NCBI RefSeq assembly: GCF_016859285.1
Contig: NC_053402.1
Span: forward strand, 3,943,531-4,007,530
DNA: 64,000 bases
Direction: 5' to 3'
DNA from: Xiphias gladius
Taxonomy: Eukaryota > Chordata > Actinopteri > Istiophoriformes > Xiphiidae
Every line of letters begins with the position of its first letter. Position 1 is the stretch's first letter. A program made the translations under genes and the position numbers. The notes beneath the pieces are model-generated. The model searched no databases. It saw only the letters and a program-made list of their open reading frames with translations, and was not told the DNA's origin. Positions 29,745 to 42,330 of the stretch are shown piece by piece.

Positions 29745-32227
29745 TTAGAATGGTCTGTAGTTCCAGAAACTCGAGAAGACTGATATCTGCAATGAAAGGA
29801 GGACAGAGGAGCTTAGTGTGGCTTTAGAAAATTTACAGTTATACAAACATAAACCAGCAAAGTATTATCTACCATCCACCCAGTAAAAGTTGAAAAGACA
29901 AATATAAACTAAACCTGCAAGCAGGTATGCTGGGGTCCAAGTCACACGGACTTGGGGTGACCAAGAGAATGAGGCCGTCACTAAACAGGCCAAAAACTGG
30001 TGGTCCAATACACATTTGTTTGCTTGGACAGATCAGATGCCCTGCAGTCCACACTGCCAGGATGAGCTCCAGCCTTAAACCACAATGGCCACACAGGCGG
30101 GGCATGCATTAACACTAGCCTTTTTAAGAATATTCTGGTACATATGTGATACAAAACTTCCAGATTGTTATGGGTAAGTTACCAGATCCTTTGCGGACAT
30201 TTTCAGCAGTTTCAAATATGTGGGAACTGTGATTGATGGCCACCTGAATACTGCACTAGGGATGTTCCTAACCACTAATTTTCCTGTTCATTAAATGGAA
30301 ATTAAATTTAGACTAGTCTTCAAGTAAGACAATGCTCAGATAGCCAGTCAAAACTGGGCACCTTTGCCTTCAACAAAATTGAGTGGAAGCATATCTTGCA
30401 CAGTCGTTGACATGATGAGCTGCTATCTTTTCAGACCGAGCGGGATCACAGTGTTGGCAGGGAAAAGATGTCATACTGGTTTGGCGAGTGTGGCTAACGT
30501 TAGCCTTGTTAACACCAGCAGCCCACTTTCCTTGCAGGTTAAGTCCACATACTTGTGCCGAATGTGGGTACACATTGTTCCGGTCGAGGGGTTATATGAC
30601 AGTTTATTCTGACGCAGCAGACATACAACCTTATTTTCATTTTCTAGGTCAAAATACTGCAAAACTGCCCTGGTTTTACGAGATGTATTCTGTCCCACTT
30701 TCCACCTTGCTTGTTTACATCAGCCGGCATTAGTGTGAGGAGAGGGGGCTGCCATCTGCCAGGGAGTGTAACACCGGCTATTGGCAGGCGGCTACGTAAC
30801 GTCTTAGACATAACAGCTAACAAACATTGTACATTAATGAAATATTAGTAATTAGTTTAACCGACTAGTATTTCTGGTGCGGATTAGCGAGTGTAGCAAC
30901 ATTTAATCATTTAGACAACTAATCGTACACATCCCTAAACTGCACTAATCCATTTTTTATATTAACAATGGATCAAATGACTGTGTAAATTAAAAGGTGT
31001 TGCTTGTATTGACAGTCCAATAGTGATTTTTTACCAACTCTGCGGCTCCACCCTCTCAGCGTACATACTGTCTGGGCTGTGAGTATCGTATTACGCTGGA
31101 ATTCAGAAATCCAAACCTATTCAATAAAGCTGTACTAACTGATTTTTTTTTTGGCTACTTGCAGGCAGGAAAACAAAGTGTAAACACAGTATTATTGTGT
31201 TGTGATAAAAGCCTCTTTTGGTTAACTGCAGACAGACACTGTTAGTGACTGGTTGGTGAACATAGTGGAGGATTTAGCAGCTAAAAATTCAGATATTTTT
31301 TCTCAGGAGTTGGTGGAGACCAAACCAGAGCTAAAAGGAGAGTGAATATTGGACTTCATGGATTCATCAGGTGGACACAAACACAATTCCAAATGAATCT
31401 TAATATTGAAATGCTGGTATTGGCTAGACATAAGTAATGCACAGAACCTGTCCATCCTATGAGAGACAGCTATTATGACACAGACAATTTAGACTTCTAC
31501 ACTGCCACTGCTTCTTCTTACCCTGATGAAGACATGCTCTATGTCAAACTGCTGGTAGCTGCATCTTATTCAACAGCTCTTAGTATGACTGGGTGCTCCA
31601 GAACTCATTCTGAATGCTCATGTTTCTCTCGATTGTTGGATGTGTAAATAAACAGACAGTATGTTGTGTTTTCAGATTTTTCTGCTGCTTCCAAGTGGCC
31701 AAAAAAATAAATGCCGCATTAAAGGATAGGTTCGAATTTTTGCAAGTCCATTTCATTACGTGACATACAGTGTGTACATTGAAATATGACTACAAAAATG
31801 TATTCTTAAGTTAGTCTGAAGCTAATATAAGGCTTTAGCAGCCTGAGTTAGTCAAATCAAGTGGGGATCTTAAAATGTTTCAATCTTTTAATAGACAAAA
31901 TTCCTCATTATGTTATATGAGTGTTGTTTTAATATGGCCTTGAAAAAACTAAACCTATCCTTTAACTATGGCACAGTCATCTTCCATTAGATGCCCACCT
32001 TGTCCTTGAGCTGTTGACAGAGCTGCAGGGAGATGGTGAAGAACACCAGCGTATCATTGAGCCAGGGCACCACACACTCCACCTTGTGAACATGGCTTAC
32101 CTCGAACCGGTTGTTGTTGAGCTCGCTGTAGAGGGAAGTGTTCATAGCAAAAAGTAAAGACAGATTAAGGGGACCTTGACGATGAACTTCCACTTCCCGA
32201 ATGTGGTATAGTCCCTAGTCCCTACCA

Positions 32228-32300
<73 letters not shown>

Positions 32301-35300
32301 ATATACTATTTACTTTAATCTGTTCATGTATACTGTCTACTAAAGGAAAGAGAAAAGAAAGTGAAGGAAAGAAAAGGAAGGTAGCAGGACTTACAACATT
32401 GCCCCAGGGTTGTGCAACACTGAGCTTCCAGCTGGCTTGAAATTCTATTGAGATGAGAGAGAAAACTTTAAACAACAGTAAGACACTATGTATAGCTTCA
32501 TATAGTGTTGAGTTACAAGATAAAACCTTGGTGGTGTTGGGAGGCAGCATATGAAGTTGGTAGACAGTCAGACACAGTTTGCTTAGGTTGATGTAAAAAT
32601 TCACCATCACATCCCCAGGCATGGGAGGAGTGAACATTTTCTGGTGATGAAAGGGTAAACAGAGAAAGAAAGGAATTTGGAACAATATTGAACAGTATGA
32701 GGCTTCATGCTAAATAAACTGACATTTTGTCTTTAGGGTTGTGATGTTTTTTCACTAGAGACCAGTGATGTGGTAGTGTGTGTGTATAGTATAGAACAAT
32801 GTTGATGTGGGTGTATGTGGACACTTGAACATTACACCCATGTGATAGTTGAAAATGTGACTTTGTCATCATGAGCATTAATCTGCTGTAACAGCCTCCA
32901 CTTTTCTGGTTTCAGTCTTTTCACCAGATGTTGGAACCTGGATGCAGAGATCTGTTCCCATTCAGACATTAGTGAGGTCCAACACTTATGTTGGGTGATA
33001 AGGTCTGGCTTACAGTCTGTGCTCCAGTTCATTCCAAAGGTGTTAGATGGGTTCAGGTCTGGGATCTTTGAAGACATTCCTGCAACTTTATACTTTTTGA
33101 TATTTTTCTATTCTTTTGCTTGTGAATTCCTGGATAGTGTTTCATCTCCAGGGCCCAAAAAAGTATCCAAATGAAACAATTTTAATGTTTGGTTAAACTG
33201 GCCACCATGCACAGACATATTCAGGGGTCACAAACCAAAAAGGTTGAGAAAAACTGTCTAAAATATCATCGTATGCTGGATCATTAAGATTTTCTCTTCA
33301 TTGGACCTTGGCGGTCCAGACCAAACCAGGAAAAACAGGCCAAACCAAAAGTAAACAAGAGTATGAGGACAGAGGTGTCCACATACTTTTGGCCTATTAA
33401 TGTATAGTATCTTCATCAGAATTATTCAATAACCAGGGATTCTTATCAAATGTGTTTGTTTTTGTAACATTTATTTAAAAAAAATACTGGCAAATATATT
33501 GTTCATCTACATTATCAGATTTTATCAGAACGTTATCTGCCAAAAAAACCCATTATCTATCACACTCTGGTCCTCAGTGTGTTAAAGCAGTGTGTGTATG
33601 TGTAATGTGTATTGTCTGCTGGCTTATACCATCAGACCACTGGTGGCCAGCTCAGGCAGTGTCATGGAGGCTGGGGTGGTGAGGCGGTTTCGTGCTCGCG
33701 TCAGCTGGAGCATCACTGCATCCATGAGCTACAGCACAAACAGAAAGATGAAATTGAGTTATACTAATGGCCAGGTTTGGATCTAAATTATGTTCAGCTC
33801 TGTACTGATTGGAACAGGGCACTGTTTCCCTGAGTAGTGACATACCTTATTAACCTCAGCCCCTGTCTTGAAATGGTAGCTCTCATCACGGCTGTGCAGC
33901 AGCTGCAGAGCCTGGTTCACATGGTTCCTGGCATCCTGGATCTGATGGAGGAATGGAGACAAGAGGGAAGTGATAGGTGAGAGGGATGATTAAGGCAGGA
34001 TTTTAGCATTAACATAATTTGCACACAAAGAGCAACATTTTATATTTAAAGCTATGATAAGAAAGTGTGTCATTCATCAAATATTATTGTCTCAGCAACT
34101 GAAAATATTTTAAAATTTGACTTTGGCCTAGTAACTAAATAGACTGTCAAAACCAATAAAAGTTAAGTTTTAACAAAAATGCCAGGTGACTGCATGACTA
34201 AACACCAGCAAGAAAGACAAAACAGGAAGTGGACTGAGAAACTTTTTAAAAATTAATCTCCATACTTGTAGACTTCAGCTTGTTGAACTGACTGTAATAC
34301 TAACATACTGAATTCATGGTATTAAAATTTAATTCTGAAATTTCTCCAACGTGTACAACACAGGATTGTTTGAAAATTCAATGTTCATTCCATACATCTG
34401 CAGTGTCATACTGTAAAAAATTAAACTGATGATATCATTAATCTGATGTTGTATTTTAAAACAAATAATTTAGATAATATCAAGTTAATATTTAAAATTA
34501 TTTAAGTTAAGTCCCTAATATTGCCCATACTTTGAGTATACTCCTGCAGGGTTTATCTGACCTCAAATTAGCTGATAAATGAAATACAAATAGAAAAAAG
34601 TGCTGAAAGGACTTCTCCGTTAGTTTTGTTATTTTTAGCCATGCTTCTGGCATGGCTCTAGGGATGTCAGTGTCGGTCAGTCCACAAGTTTGGCACACAT
34701 TATAATAACCCAACTATCGAATGAATAGCAATGAAATTTGGTTCAGACATTGAGAGTGTGTGAAGGGTTGATCTTAATGACTTTGGTGATCCCCTGACTT
34801 TTCCTCTAAAACCCCAATTTGGTTGGCCTGAAATATCTGCACAATCACTGGATGAATTGCCATAAAATTTGGTTCACACATTCATGTTCCCCTCAGTATG
34901 AATTTAATAACTCTGGTGATCCTCTGACTTTTCATCATCATCATCTTCATCACAATACTTTGGTTTATGACCAAATACCTGCAAGACTAACAGCATTCCC
35001 GTCAACTCAGCTAGGCTTGTGTTTAATGCTAATTAGCAAATGCTAGCATAATAACATGCTAACTAAAATGGTGAGTAAACCTGCTAAACACCAGCATGTT
35101 AACATTGTCACTGTGGGTATGTTAGCATTCTGATGTTAGCATTTAGCTCAAAGCATCACTGTGCCTAAGTACAACTTAACAGAGCTGGTAGCATGTCCGT
35201 AAACTCATAGACTCGCAAAATAACAAAATGTAACTTAAGAACAACACATTGTGGGACTACCCATACATTATGTGTAGTCAACAAAGGCATGGTTAAAACA

Positions 35301-38300
35301 ACCACTAATGAGAAAATTCAGTGTAATTTTTAAGACAATCCTTATCTCAGATTACCTTAGAACACCACTTAGTTACGTAAAAAAGTATTTGGACAGTAGC
35401 ACAATTTTCGTAATTTTGCCTCTGTACACCACCACAATGATTTGAAACGAAGCCATCAAGATGTGATTGAAGTGTAGGCTTTCAGCTTTAATTCAAGGGG
35501 TTTAACAAAAATATCACATTGACCATTTAGGAATTACAGCCATTTTTATACATTGTCCCTCATTTTCATAGGTTCAAAAGTAATTGGACAATTGACTGAC
35601 GATCAGTTTCATGGCCAGGTGTGGCCTGTTCCCTCGTTATTTCTTGACAAACTCAGCAGATAAAAAGGTCTGGAGTTGATTCCAAGTGTTTAATTTGCAT
35701 TTGGTATCTTTTCTTGGGAACTTTCGATATGCTGTCCAAAGAGGTGTCAATGTAAATGAAGGAGCAACCATTATGTTGAAAAAACAAACCCATCAGACAG
35801 ATGGCAGAAACTTTAGGAGTGGCCAAATCCACAATTTGGTACTTTTTTAAAAAGAAGGAATGCACTGTTGAGCTCAGGAACACCAAAGGGCCAGGAAGAC
35901 CACAGAAAACAACTAATTTGGATGATCACAGAATTCTTTCCTTAGTGAAGGAAAACCCCTTCACAACATCTAGCCAGGTCAAGAACACTCTCAAAGAGTA
36001 GGCGTATCATTGTCAAAGTTTGTAATCAAGAGACACATTCTGCAATGTTTTTCTGCTCACCACAGTTGTAAAGAGAGGTTATCTGAGCTACCGGAGCTTT
36101 TCTGTCAAGTCTAACCATCCTGGCCAATCTCCTCTGACCTCTCTCATCAACAAGGTGTTTCCATCTACAAAACTGCCGCTCACTTGATGTTTTTGGTTTT
36201 TTGCATCGCCCTGAATAAACTCTAAAGACTGTTGTGCGTGAAAAACCCAAGAGGTCAGCAGTTTCAGAAATACTCAAACCAGCCTGTCTGGCACTAACAC
36301 TCATGCCATGGTCAGAGTCACTGAGATCATATTTTTTCCCCATTTGATGATCGAGGTGAACATTAACTGAATGTCCTGACCTATATCTGCATGAAAAAAA
36401 AAGTGCTTGGTGAGTGTATATATCCTGTCTGTCTCTTGATGCATGCACAGAGATGGGAAAGAAAGCCTTGATGATTCTGCTCCAGCCACTTGCAATAGTC
36501 AACAAAAGGATTTTAAGTTGATGATTCTGACGTCTCTAACTGAATTCAAGACTCTTCATAGCTTGTTTTTAGCCATATGGTCATTTATTCTTAGTAGTTT
36601 TATCTGTTACCTGATTGTGCTGCTGTCTTGGCCAATTCTCCTAGCAAAAGTTGTTTACTTGTTTCTTACTACAGAATTACCTACTTTAACGAAAGTTTTT
36701 TTTTTTTAAATCTACATGGGAGAAGAAACTGGAAAAAAGAAGATTCTTGTATGAAGGTGTTCTTAAAGTACCTGACAGACAAATCTTACAGCTACAGCTG
36801 TGGTTCTCAATTTGCCTGGTAGCATTACACACTGACATACTGTACCTGCTGCAGCTTCCATTGCTTGTCCTCTCTGAACTGAAAGTGCAGCACTTGGCTA
36901 CTTTTTGCGACCTTCAGGTTAATGTCCTGTTGAGAAAAGCAAAACATTAACAAGGCGCATATTTAGCTTAAATCAAAGTTTCATTTTCATATAAAGGGAA
37001 TAAAGCCTTGATGAGAACTAGTCAAACTCACGGCCTGAGTCAGAGCCTCTCCCTGCAGAGTCAGCACCCCCTTCACTTGATCCATGCTGCAAAACACCAA
37101 ATTACATTTTTATTTCAATCTCCCCAGAGAAACAATAGGAAAGGCAGATTATAGCAAGGGAATGCTTTACAGAGTGTGAGGGAGGGTACCTGATCTGAAA
37201 GATTACAACATGATGTAAATAACCAACCCATTCAAACCAGTTATCACTGTGCATCTGGCAGCCACTTTGCCCAAAGGAAGACACTGCTATGTAAGAGACA
37301 GGGCCCGCTCATTTCACTTAAGACAACCTAACCAACAACCTAACCATTGTGATTTTACAGTAACTGTATGGCATAAAGAGTTGCATTTTAAAATGAAATG
37401 GTTAGAGAGATGAAGTATTACGTTGAGCTGCCGAGGATGAAGTTTTCTTGTTTGAGCTGACTCTCCAGGCCTGGGGTTGGCATTGAGAAACGTCTAGATG
37501 CCTCCTGGTAGACAACAGCAGAGCAAAATGTCGATAACAATTAGAATTAAAACTTTCAATTAATGTTGTGTAATCATTGCCTTTCAGGTAATTCTGCAGA
37601 CTTCTACCGAATGTTTCTGATCTATAGTACTACTTCTGGTCTATAATCCATTTACAAGTATTTATACACTTACTGAAAATACATTACGGCTAGGACCGGG
37701 TGATAACGCAATATAATCATTTATTAACTCTCACTGGTATCATATGGTGATGATATGATCATATTCCTTTATCATTTTATGCATTTCTGTTAACCAAATT
37801 AATGATACTGAGCAAAATGTAAATAAAAACTAATAAATAAATTATTCACGTGTCTCCCATCAAAACACTGGGACAAAGTTCATTGCATTAAACATCACTT
37901 AGTATATCTGTTTTATAAGTGATTTTGCATAGATTTGCTATATCATATATACAGAAACTGTAAAAATATTCTTACTAAAAAGGGGCACTCTAGCCAGTTC
38001 CTCCAGAGCCACAGAGGACAATATACTGTTTTCACAGGCTGAGCAGGACTCCCCATTACAAGTAAACAGATCTTCATGTGGATTGGTGGACCAGCCCTTT
38101 AAAATTGTGATCATGATTTTTAACAACATCACCCAGTCCTAAATACAACTTTATACATTAAATCTTTACTTTTACCTTAAGGACATCCTGGAGCTGCTTT
38201 AAGACAGCATGCACTTCTTCTTTAAGCAGCCAGTTGAATTCCTCCTCCTACCAAAAAGATAAAATAAAGATGCTACATAATAACTAAAACCAAACACAGG

Positions 38301-40927
38301 AATATGGGGTGGCACAATAAAAAAGAAACATGAAAATTCTTCAGCAGCTTTTCCTGTGGAACTAGATTCTCTGGTGGAGGTGTCAAAAGAGAATGGTGCT
38401 AAAGCTACGAAGCATCATGGACAGCACCTCTCACTGTGTCATGTACCCCGTTACACGGCTCGTGCATTTTTTCCCCCATTTACACTCTATAATGCTTGTA
38501 AAGTGTAACAGTTGCAACAAAATAACATAGGTGCACTGCTTCTAATTTGTACCCTGCATTTGCAATCCTGTGCTGCACCATCATTTGTACTTTGCACCTC
38601 ACTTTATTCCAGAGGTATATATACTCAGATGCCAGTTTAGTAGGTACACCTAGCTAGGGCTAATGAAGTATAATACAACAGTTCTACAGTAAACTAAAAT
38701 GTTCTCATGTGCAGTTTTCAATAAAGTATATGGATTGCATTTGAATGTTTGAACAAATTGGGTACTGTTCAAATTCGTTCAAACTTTTTTGAAAAAGGGA
38801 CAGCCCTAATGGTGGTAGACTTAATATTAGACACCCCTCTCTGTACAATCCAGTCCAATTTAACAGCAATATATTTGTTAACAAATGATATTTGCAGAGT
38901 TAAAAACATGTATGGAAGAGGACTAATTTCCCAGCAAGTCAGTGTCCCTCAACTAGGGATATGCGTGAATAGTCGACTAAACGATTAAACGTTGATACCC
39001 TCATTAGTCGGCACCAGAAATACTAGTCAGTTAAATTAATTATTGGTATTTTATTAATGTACAAAGTCGGTTAACTGTTGAATCTAAGATTTATTCAGCC
39101 GCCCGCCATTAGCTGGGGCTGCAGCCCTGGCAGACGGCAGCAGACCCTTCTCACGCTAATTCCCGTATGATGTAAACAAGCAAGGTGGAAAGTGGGACAG
39201 AAGACATCTCGTAAAACCAGGGCAGTTTGGCAATATTTTGATCTAAAAATTTAAATAAGGTTGTATGTCGGCTGTGTCAGAATAAACTGGCATATGACCC
39301 CTCGACCGGAACAATGTGTAACAATATTCAGCATGGGCATGTGGACTTAATATGCAAGGAAAGAGGACTGCTGGTGCTAGCAGTGCTAACCTTAACCACA
39401 CTAGGCAAACGAGTATGACATGCAGTGTTTCCCATACATTGCATAGACTGTGGCAGCCCGTCAGTGTAATTTGTTCCACCACAGTTTCATAATGAACCGA
39501 AAATATTCTATAGCTTAATATTGTGCGCCCTTGCTTCAATGTAGACCTGTGCGAAACGCATTGACTCGCTCTCTCTCGCCTTCCCGAATTCAGAGTCCAA
39601 GGACTGCTGAGTCAAGAGACATTTCCCTCCACAGTCAACCTGATCTGAAGCCCAGTGATACAATTAGAAATAAAAACTGCTAAAGTAATTCTGTTATTGT
39701 AAAAAGAGAGATGCTGAAATGACGTTCCATAATAATTACCCGAGTTTTAAAAATTGTATATGAGTGTTTCACAATCTCATGGGTAGATCGTATTCCATCT
39801 GTATTTATCCATACAGGTATCTATTTTATATTACTTTAAATATTAATTTCATATTGAATACTTGGGGTCTCAGTTGATCAACAGAAAAATACAACTATTT
39901 TGATAACTGATTAATCTTGGAGTCATTTTTAAAGAAAATATATTGAATTCTCTGGTTTCAGCCTCTCAAATGTGAGTATTTTCTGGTTTCTGGTCCCTTC
40001 TACCATAGTTAACTAAATGCGTTTGGGTCTTGGAGTGTTAATCACACAAAACAACACTTGAAAACGTCACCTTGGGCTTTAGGAAATTGGGATGGACATT
40101 TTCTGACATATTATTAACCAAACTTTTAATCAATTAATCAAGAAAATAATCAACAGATTAATCGATAATAAAATTAATTCTTAGAGGCCTAGTTGGAATA
40201 AGCCATTTTCCAGCCTGCTTACTATAAGTCATGTCTACATCTGATCACTAATAAATTATTCACTGTATATCACGATGCTTTCGCTGTCTTAATAAATGTT
40301 TCAGTCCTTCCAGACAGCCACTGGTTTACAGTTGGTTACTTCACAACAGTGTAGTGAACATCATGTTTGCTTTTAGTGTAGTTGAAGTTATTACTGTTGC
40401 GTTTGATTAGCAGTAATTGTGCTACAATATTCAAACATAGGCCTTTCAGGGCGATGACAGTAAATGCAAAGAATAGATGACATTCAAGCTTCCCGAGAAA
40501 CTGAGTTGAGTAGTAACTGAGTTGTCAGTGACAGGTCATATTATATGATCATTTTTACGGTCACAACGTGCTTAGTTTATCTGGTATCAGGTGTTACCAT
40601 ACACACAGGCCCACTGTCAACATCACAGCACAATGACTGACAGTGCGAGCCCTGCCACCGCACCTGCATTGTAGCGCGCGGATGCAACCGTCCCTCTTGG
40701 CTAACAGCAGCTGCACAAGCACCCGAGTTAGTTACGTCCAACTACATTATTTAAAAATATCGATTTAAAAATGTCTAAACATGTTATATTAACCGACGGG
40801 GCAGTCAGTAAACCAGCTAGCCATACAGCCAAACGGCAATGTGTTTCCCTGCCCACTCGCAGTGCTGCAGAGCGGAGGCAGAACAGCTTACCAACACAGC
40901 TCTCTCCACTTGACTGGCAGCGGACAT
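29745..40927 (-). CDS. rogdi: Rogdi, V-ATPase assembly factor (Rav2-like)
   Basis: Rogdi belongs with DMXL and WDR7 proteins in the Rabconnectin-3/RAVE-type complex that promotes V-ATPase assembly; human ROGDI loss causes Kohlschutter-Tonz syndrome. Eleven exons join in frame to 284 residues (human 287): 40892-40927, 38176-38247, 37422-37504, 37032-37086, 36846-36926, 33846-33941, 33630-33728, 32527-32640, 32395-32444, 31999-32125 and 29745-29786. Matches to human include [61 protein letters not shown] and [17 protein letters not shown]. The start is [12 protein letters not shown]. The last exon gives [13 protein letters not shown], nearly the human ending. Reading straight through the donor at 31998 would give a false stop after KVGI. 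Introns carry several transposon relics. Confidence 0.96.
30252..30935 (-). mobile_element. Non-autonomous hAT-like element with BED-finger remnant
   Basis: The ends are short inverted repeats, CTAGGGATGT at the left and ACATCCCTA at the right. The minus-strand reading frame 30471-30698 contains [20 protein letters not shown], then [19 protein letters not shown]. This resembles the BED zinc finger at the start of hAT transposases, with one expected cysteine replaced by Arg and the last histidine by Tyr. No catalytic domain follows, so it is an internally deleted copy in the last rogdi intron. A reversed relative lies at 38950-39490. Confidence 0.6.
31138..31720 (+). repeat. Dispersed repeat, same family as 6075-6345
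   Basis: Shares TGGTGGAGACC, AGAGCTAAAAGGAGAGTGAA and ATTCATCAGGTGGA with the reverse strand at 6240-6345, and a closing AGTGGCCAAAAAAATAAATG. Non-coding and interspersed. The open frame inside (31459-31647) matches nothing I know. Confidence 0.55.
32239..32294. repeat. (AT)n microsatellite
   Basis: About 28 AT units in the rogdi intron between the exons at 31999-32125 and 32395-32444. Confidence 0.97.
32775..33405 (-). mobile_element. Tc1-like transposase relic
   Basis: On the minus strand from 33077 the frame reads [20 protein letters not shown] and continues through [16 protein letters not shown], resembling the C-terminal part of Tc1-type transposases (PDLNPI...LW...EW..IP...F..LV). The right side ends with GGTGTCCACATACTTTTGGC, a phrase typical of Tc1 ends. 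The rest of the transposase is absent. It lies in a rogdi intron. Confidence 0.6.
34505..35262 (+). repeat. Dispersed repeat with GCTAACATGCTAA motifs
   Basis: Contains two imperfect tandem units, each with GAAATTTGGTTCA or AAAATTTGGTTCA followed by TGGTGATCC and CTGACTTTTC (about 34725-34810 and 34860-34940). A tail rich in GCTAGCATAATAACATGCTA and TTAGCATTTAGCTCAAAGCA follows. This type of sequence is scattered through many percomorph genomes as I recall. It lies in a long rogdi intron. Confidence 0.65.
35365..36418. mobile_element. Composite of two Tc1-like families
   Basis: The left part (about 35380-36030, plus) is the front of a family C element: GTATTTGGACAGTAGCACAA and a DNA-binding segment beginning [20 protein letters not shown] (35801). 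It stops after TCAAGAGACACATTC. The right part (about 36046-36418, minus) is the front of a family E element, with [20 protein letters not shown] in frame and the inverted end CTTGGTGAGTGTA at about 36406-36418. Neither has a catalytic domain. The two are joined head to head in a rogdi intron. Confidence 0.75.
38950..39490 (+). mobile_element. hAT-like relic, reversed relative of 30252-30935
   Basis: Begins near CTAGGGATATGCG (about 38955). It shares, in reverse orientation, the phrases around GTATTTCTGGTGC, CACTTTCCACCTTGC, CCTCGACCGGAACAATGTG and AAGGTTGTATGTC with the copy at 30252-30935. Reading frames are broken. Both copies sit in rogdi introns, 8 kb apart and inverted. Confidence 0.55.
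39868..40190 (+). repeat. ATTAATC-type interspersed repeat
   Basis: Runs from CAGTTGATCAACAGAAAAAT through GAGTATTTTCTGGTTTCTGG and CACCTTGGGCTTTAGGAAAT to ATCAACAGATTAATCGATAA. Same family as 6347-6679 and 60765-61128. It lies in the first rogdi intron. Confidence 0.75.
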
Positions 40928-41600
40928 CTTGGGCAGATCAGACAAAGATCTTTGCGGGTTGAGCATTTTGTGCAGTGAACAGAAGAAGCAAACCCTTGAC
41001 TAACACCTTCTTAAACACTTCTCTCCTTGGGATAAAGGTGTCTCACTACTTACTAGCTTAGCGGAGGATCTGTTGGCTTTAAGTGTTGTCGGAAATAATG
41101 CGAGCGCCCAAATGAACGACTCAAATCAGCGGTAAATACAAATGAAAAAAGACCTATTAGATCACGAGACGAGGTGCTGACATGTAAAATTTAAGAGACT
41201 GGAAGCATAGGGGCAGGAATTTGTATGATTATTATTATTTGTTAAGCTATATATGGTTTAGCCTTTAATTTCAGCTTTGATTGTGCTGCACGTTCAGTTT
41301 CACGTATGTATTCTGCCATATGGGCACAAAACAGCCGCGTGTCGTCTGTCTTCTGGAAATAAAAAAAATCCATAAATGAATTATGTTGTGCTGACTGATG
41401 CATTTAGTTATAAATTCCGACCAAACCCGCACGAGGGGATGTATTTTGATCTTTACGAGAACCACCTGAATGCTGCATTAGGCTGGTCACACATTCACTA
41501 TTAAAGTGGACCCACCCACTAGTTCTTAAAAGGCGTTTTATTTGGGAATTAAAGTTCCGCCCAGCGTCACACAACCATACGGTACTGCAGCATTCGGCTG
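40928..41600. other. rogdi upstream region
   Basis: Non-coding sequence upstream of the rogdi start. The rogdi promoter should be here, but I see no motif strong enough to name. Confidence 0.4.
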
Positions 41601-41603
41601 GTA

Positions 41604-42330
41604 TTGAAAATGTTAAGACACTTGATTATTCACTATGTGGTCTTACAAAACTACAGAATATTATGTCTTTATTATACCCTCAGTGTAAAACAAAGGTGGA
41701 AAACCATCTTTACTCTGGCCAATTACACCGAGAAAGTCCCGTATTACCTTCGTGTGAATACATTAAAATTACCTTTCACTGCCATGCTGAACAGTTTGCA
41801 AGGTGTTCTTTTCATCAAATGCTGCTCTTTTTTTCTCCAAACTCACTTTTTGTGATTGGGGCCAAAGAGCTCAATTTTAACTTCATCTGTCCACAGCACT
41901 TATTTAAAAAAAAAAAAAAAAAAAAAAAAAACCACACTGGCTTATCCAGAAGTTGCTTTGCAGTGTTAAGATGTTGTCTTTTGTCATGAGGTTGCAGGTA
42001 AGGTTTCCCTCTGATGACTCTTCTATGAAGACCCTTTGTGCATCTTGGCTGCGAAGTCAAATGGTGCACCATCACTCGTGTCACCTCATCATGTTGGGTT
42101 TGACTTTGCCTTTCTCCCAGCACACCTGCAGTTTTATCTGAATGTTCTGTTGGTCTTCCAGATCTTGTCTTGATTTCCACACTTCGCCTTAACTGCCGTT
42201 TCTTAGTGACTTTTCGGACAGTGGAAATTGCATGATGAAAGTGGTTTGATATCTTTTTTATAGATATAACTCTGTTGATATCATCAGAGTTTCAATACAT
42301 TTGACAGAAATCTTCCAAATCCACAGAAGA
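41604..42330 (-). mobile_element. Tc1-like transposase relic (family H)
   Basis: The minus strand from 42180 reads RSGRPTEHSD, then KPYLQPHDKRQHLNTAKQLL, a poly-T tract coding for Phe, then CCGQMKLKLSSLAPITKSEF. Corresponding Tc1 wording would be W-S/T-DETK followed by ELFG. Frames shift around the homopolymer at 41906-41931. It lies in the rogdi-glyr1 spacer. I could not place its terminal repeats. Confidence 0.7.
41906..41931. repeat. Poly-A tract (A26)
   Basis: 26 A on the plus strand, inside the family H transposase just before its first catalytic motif region (read on the minus strand). Confidence 0.97.

Noticed and set aside
31987..31998. Apparent rogdi stop codon after KVGI
   Set aside because: AAG/GTGGGC is a splice donor; the conserved ending [13 protein letters not shown] is found in phase at 29745-29786.
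32095..32103. GTAAGC inside rogdi as a splice donor
   Set aside because: Reading through gives [11 protein letters not shown], which matches human ROGDI without a gap, so these bases are coding.
34505..35262. Short repeated GCTAA motifs as a possible CRISPR-like array
   Set aside because: Units are irregular without constant-length spacers, and the setting is a vertebrate intron. It is a common dispersed fish repeat.
40771..40962. Open frame across the rogdi start region on the plus strand
   Set aside because: Overlaps rogdi exon 1 on the opposite strand; no recognisable protein.
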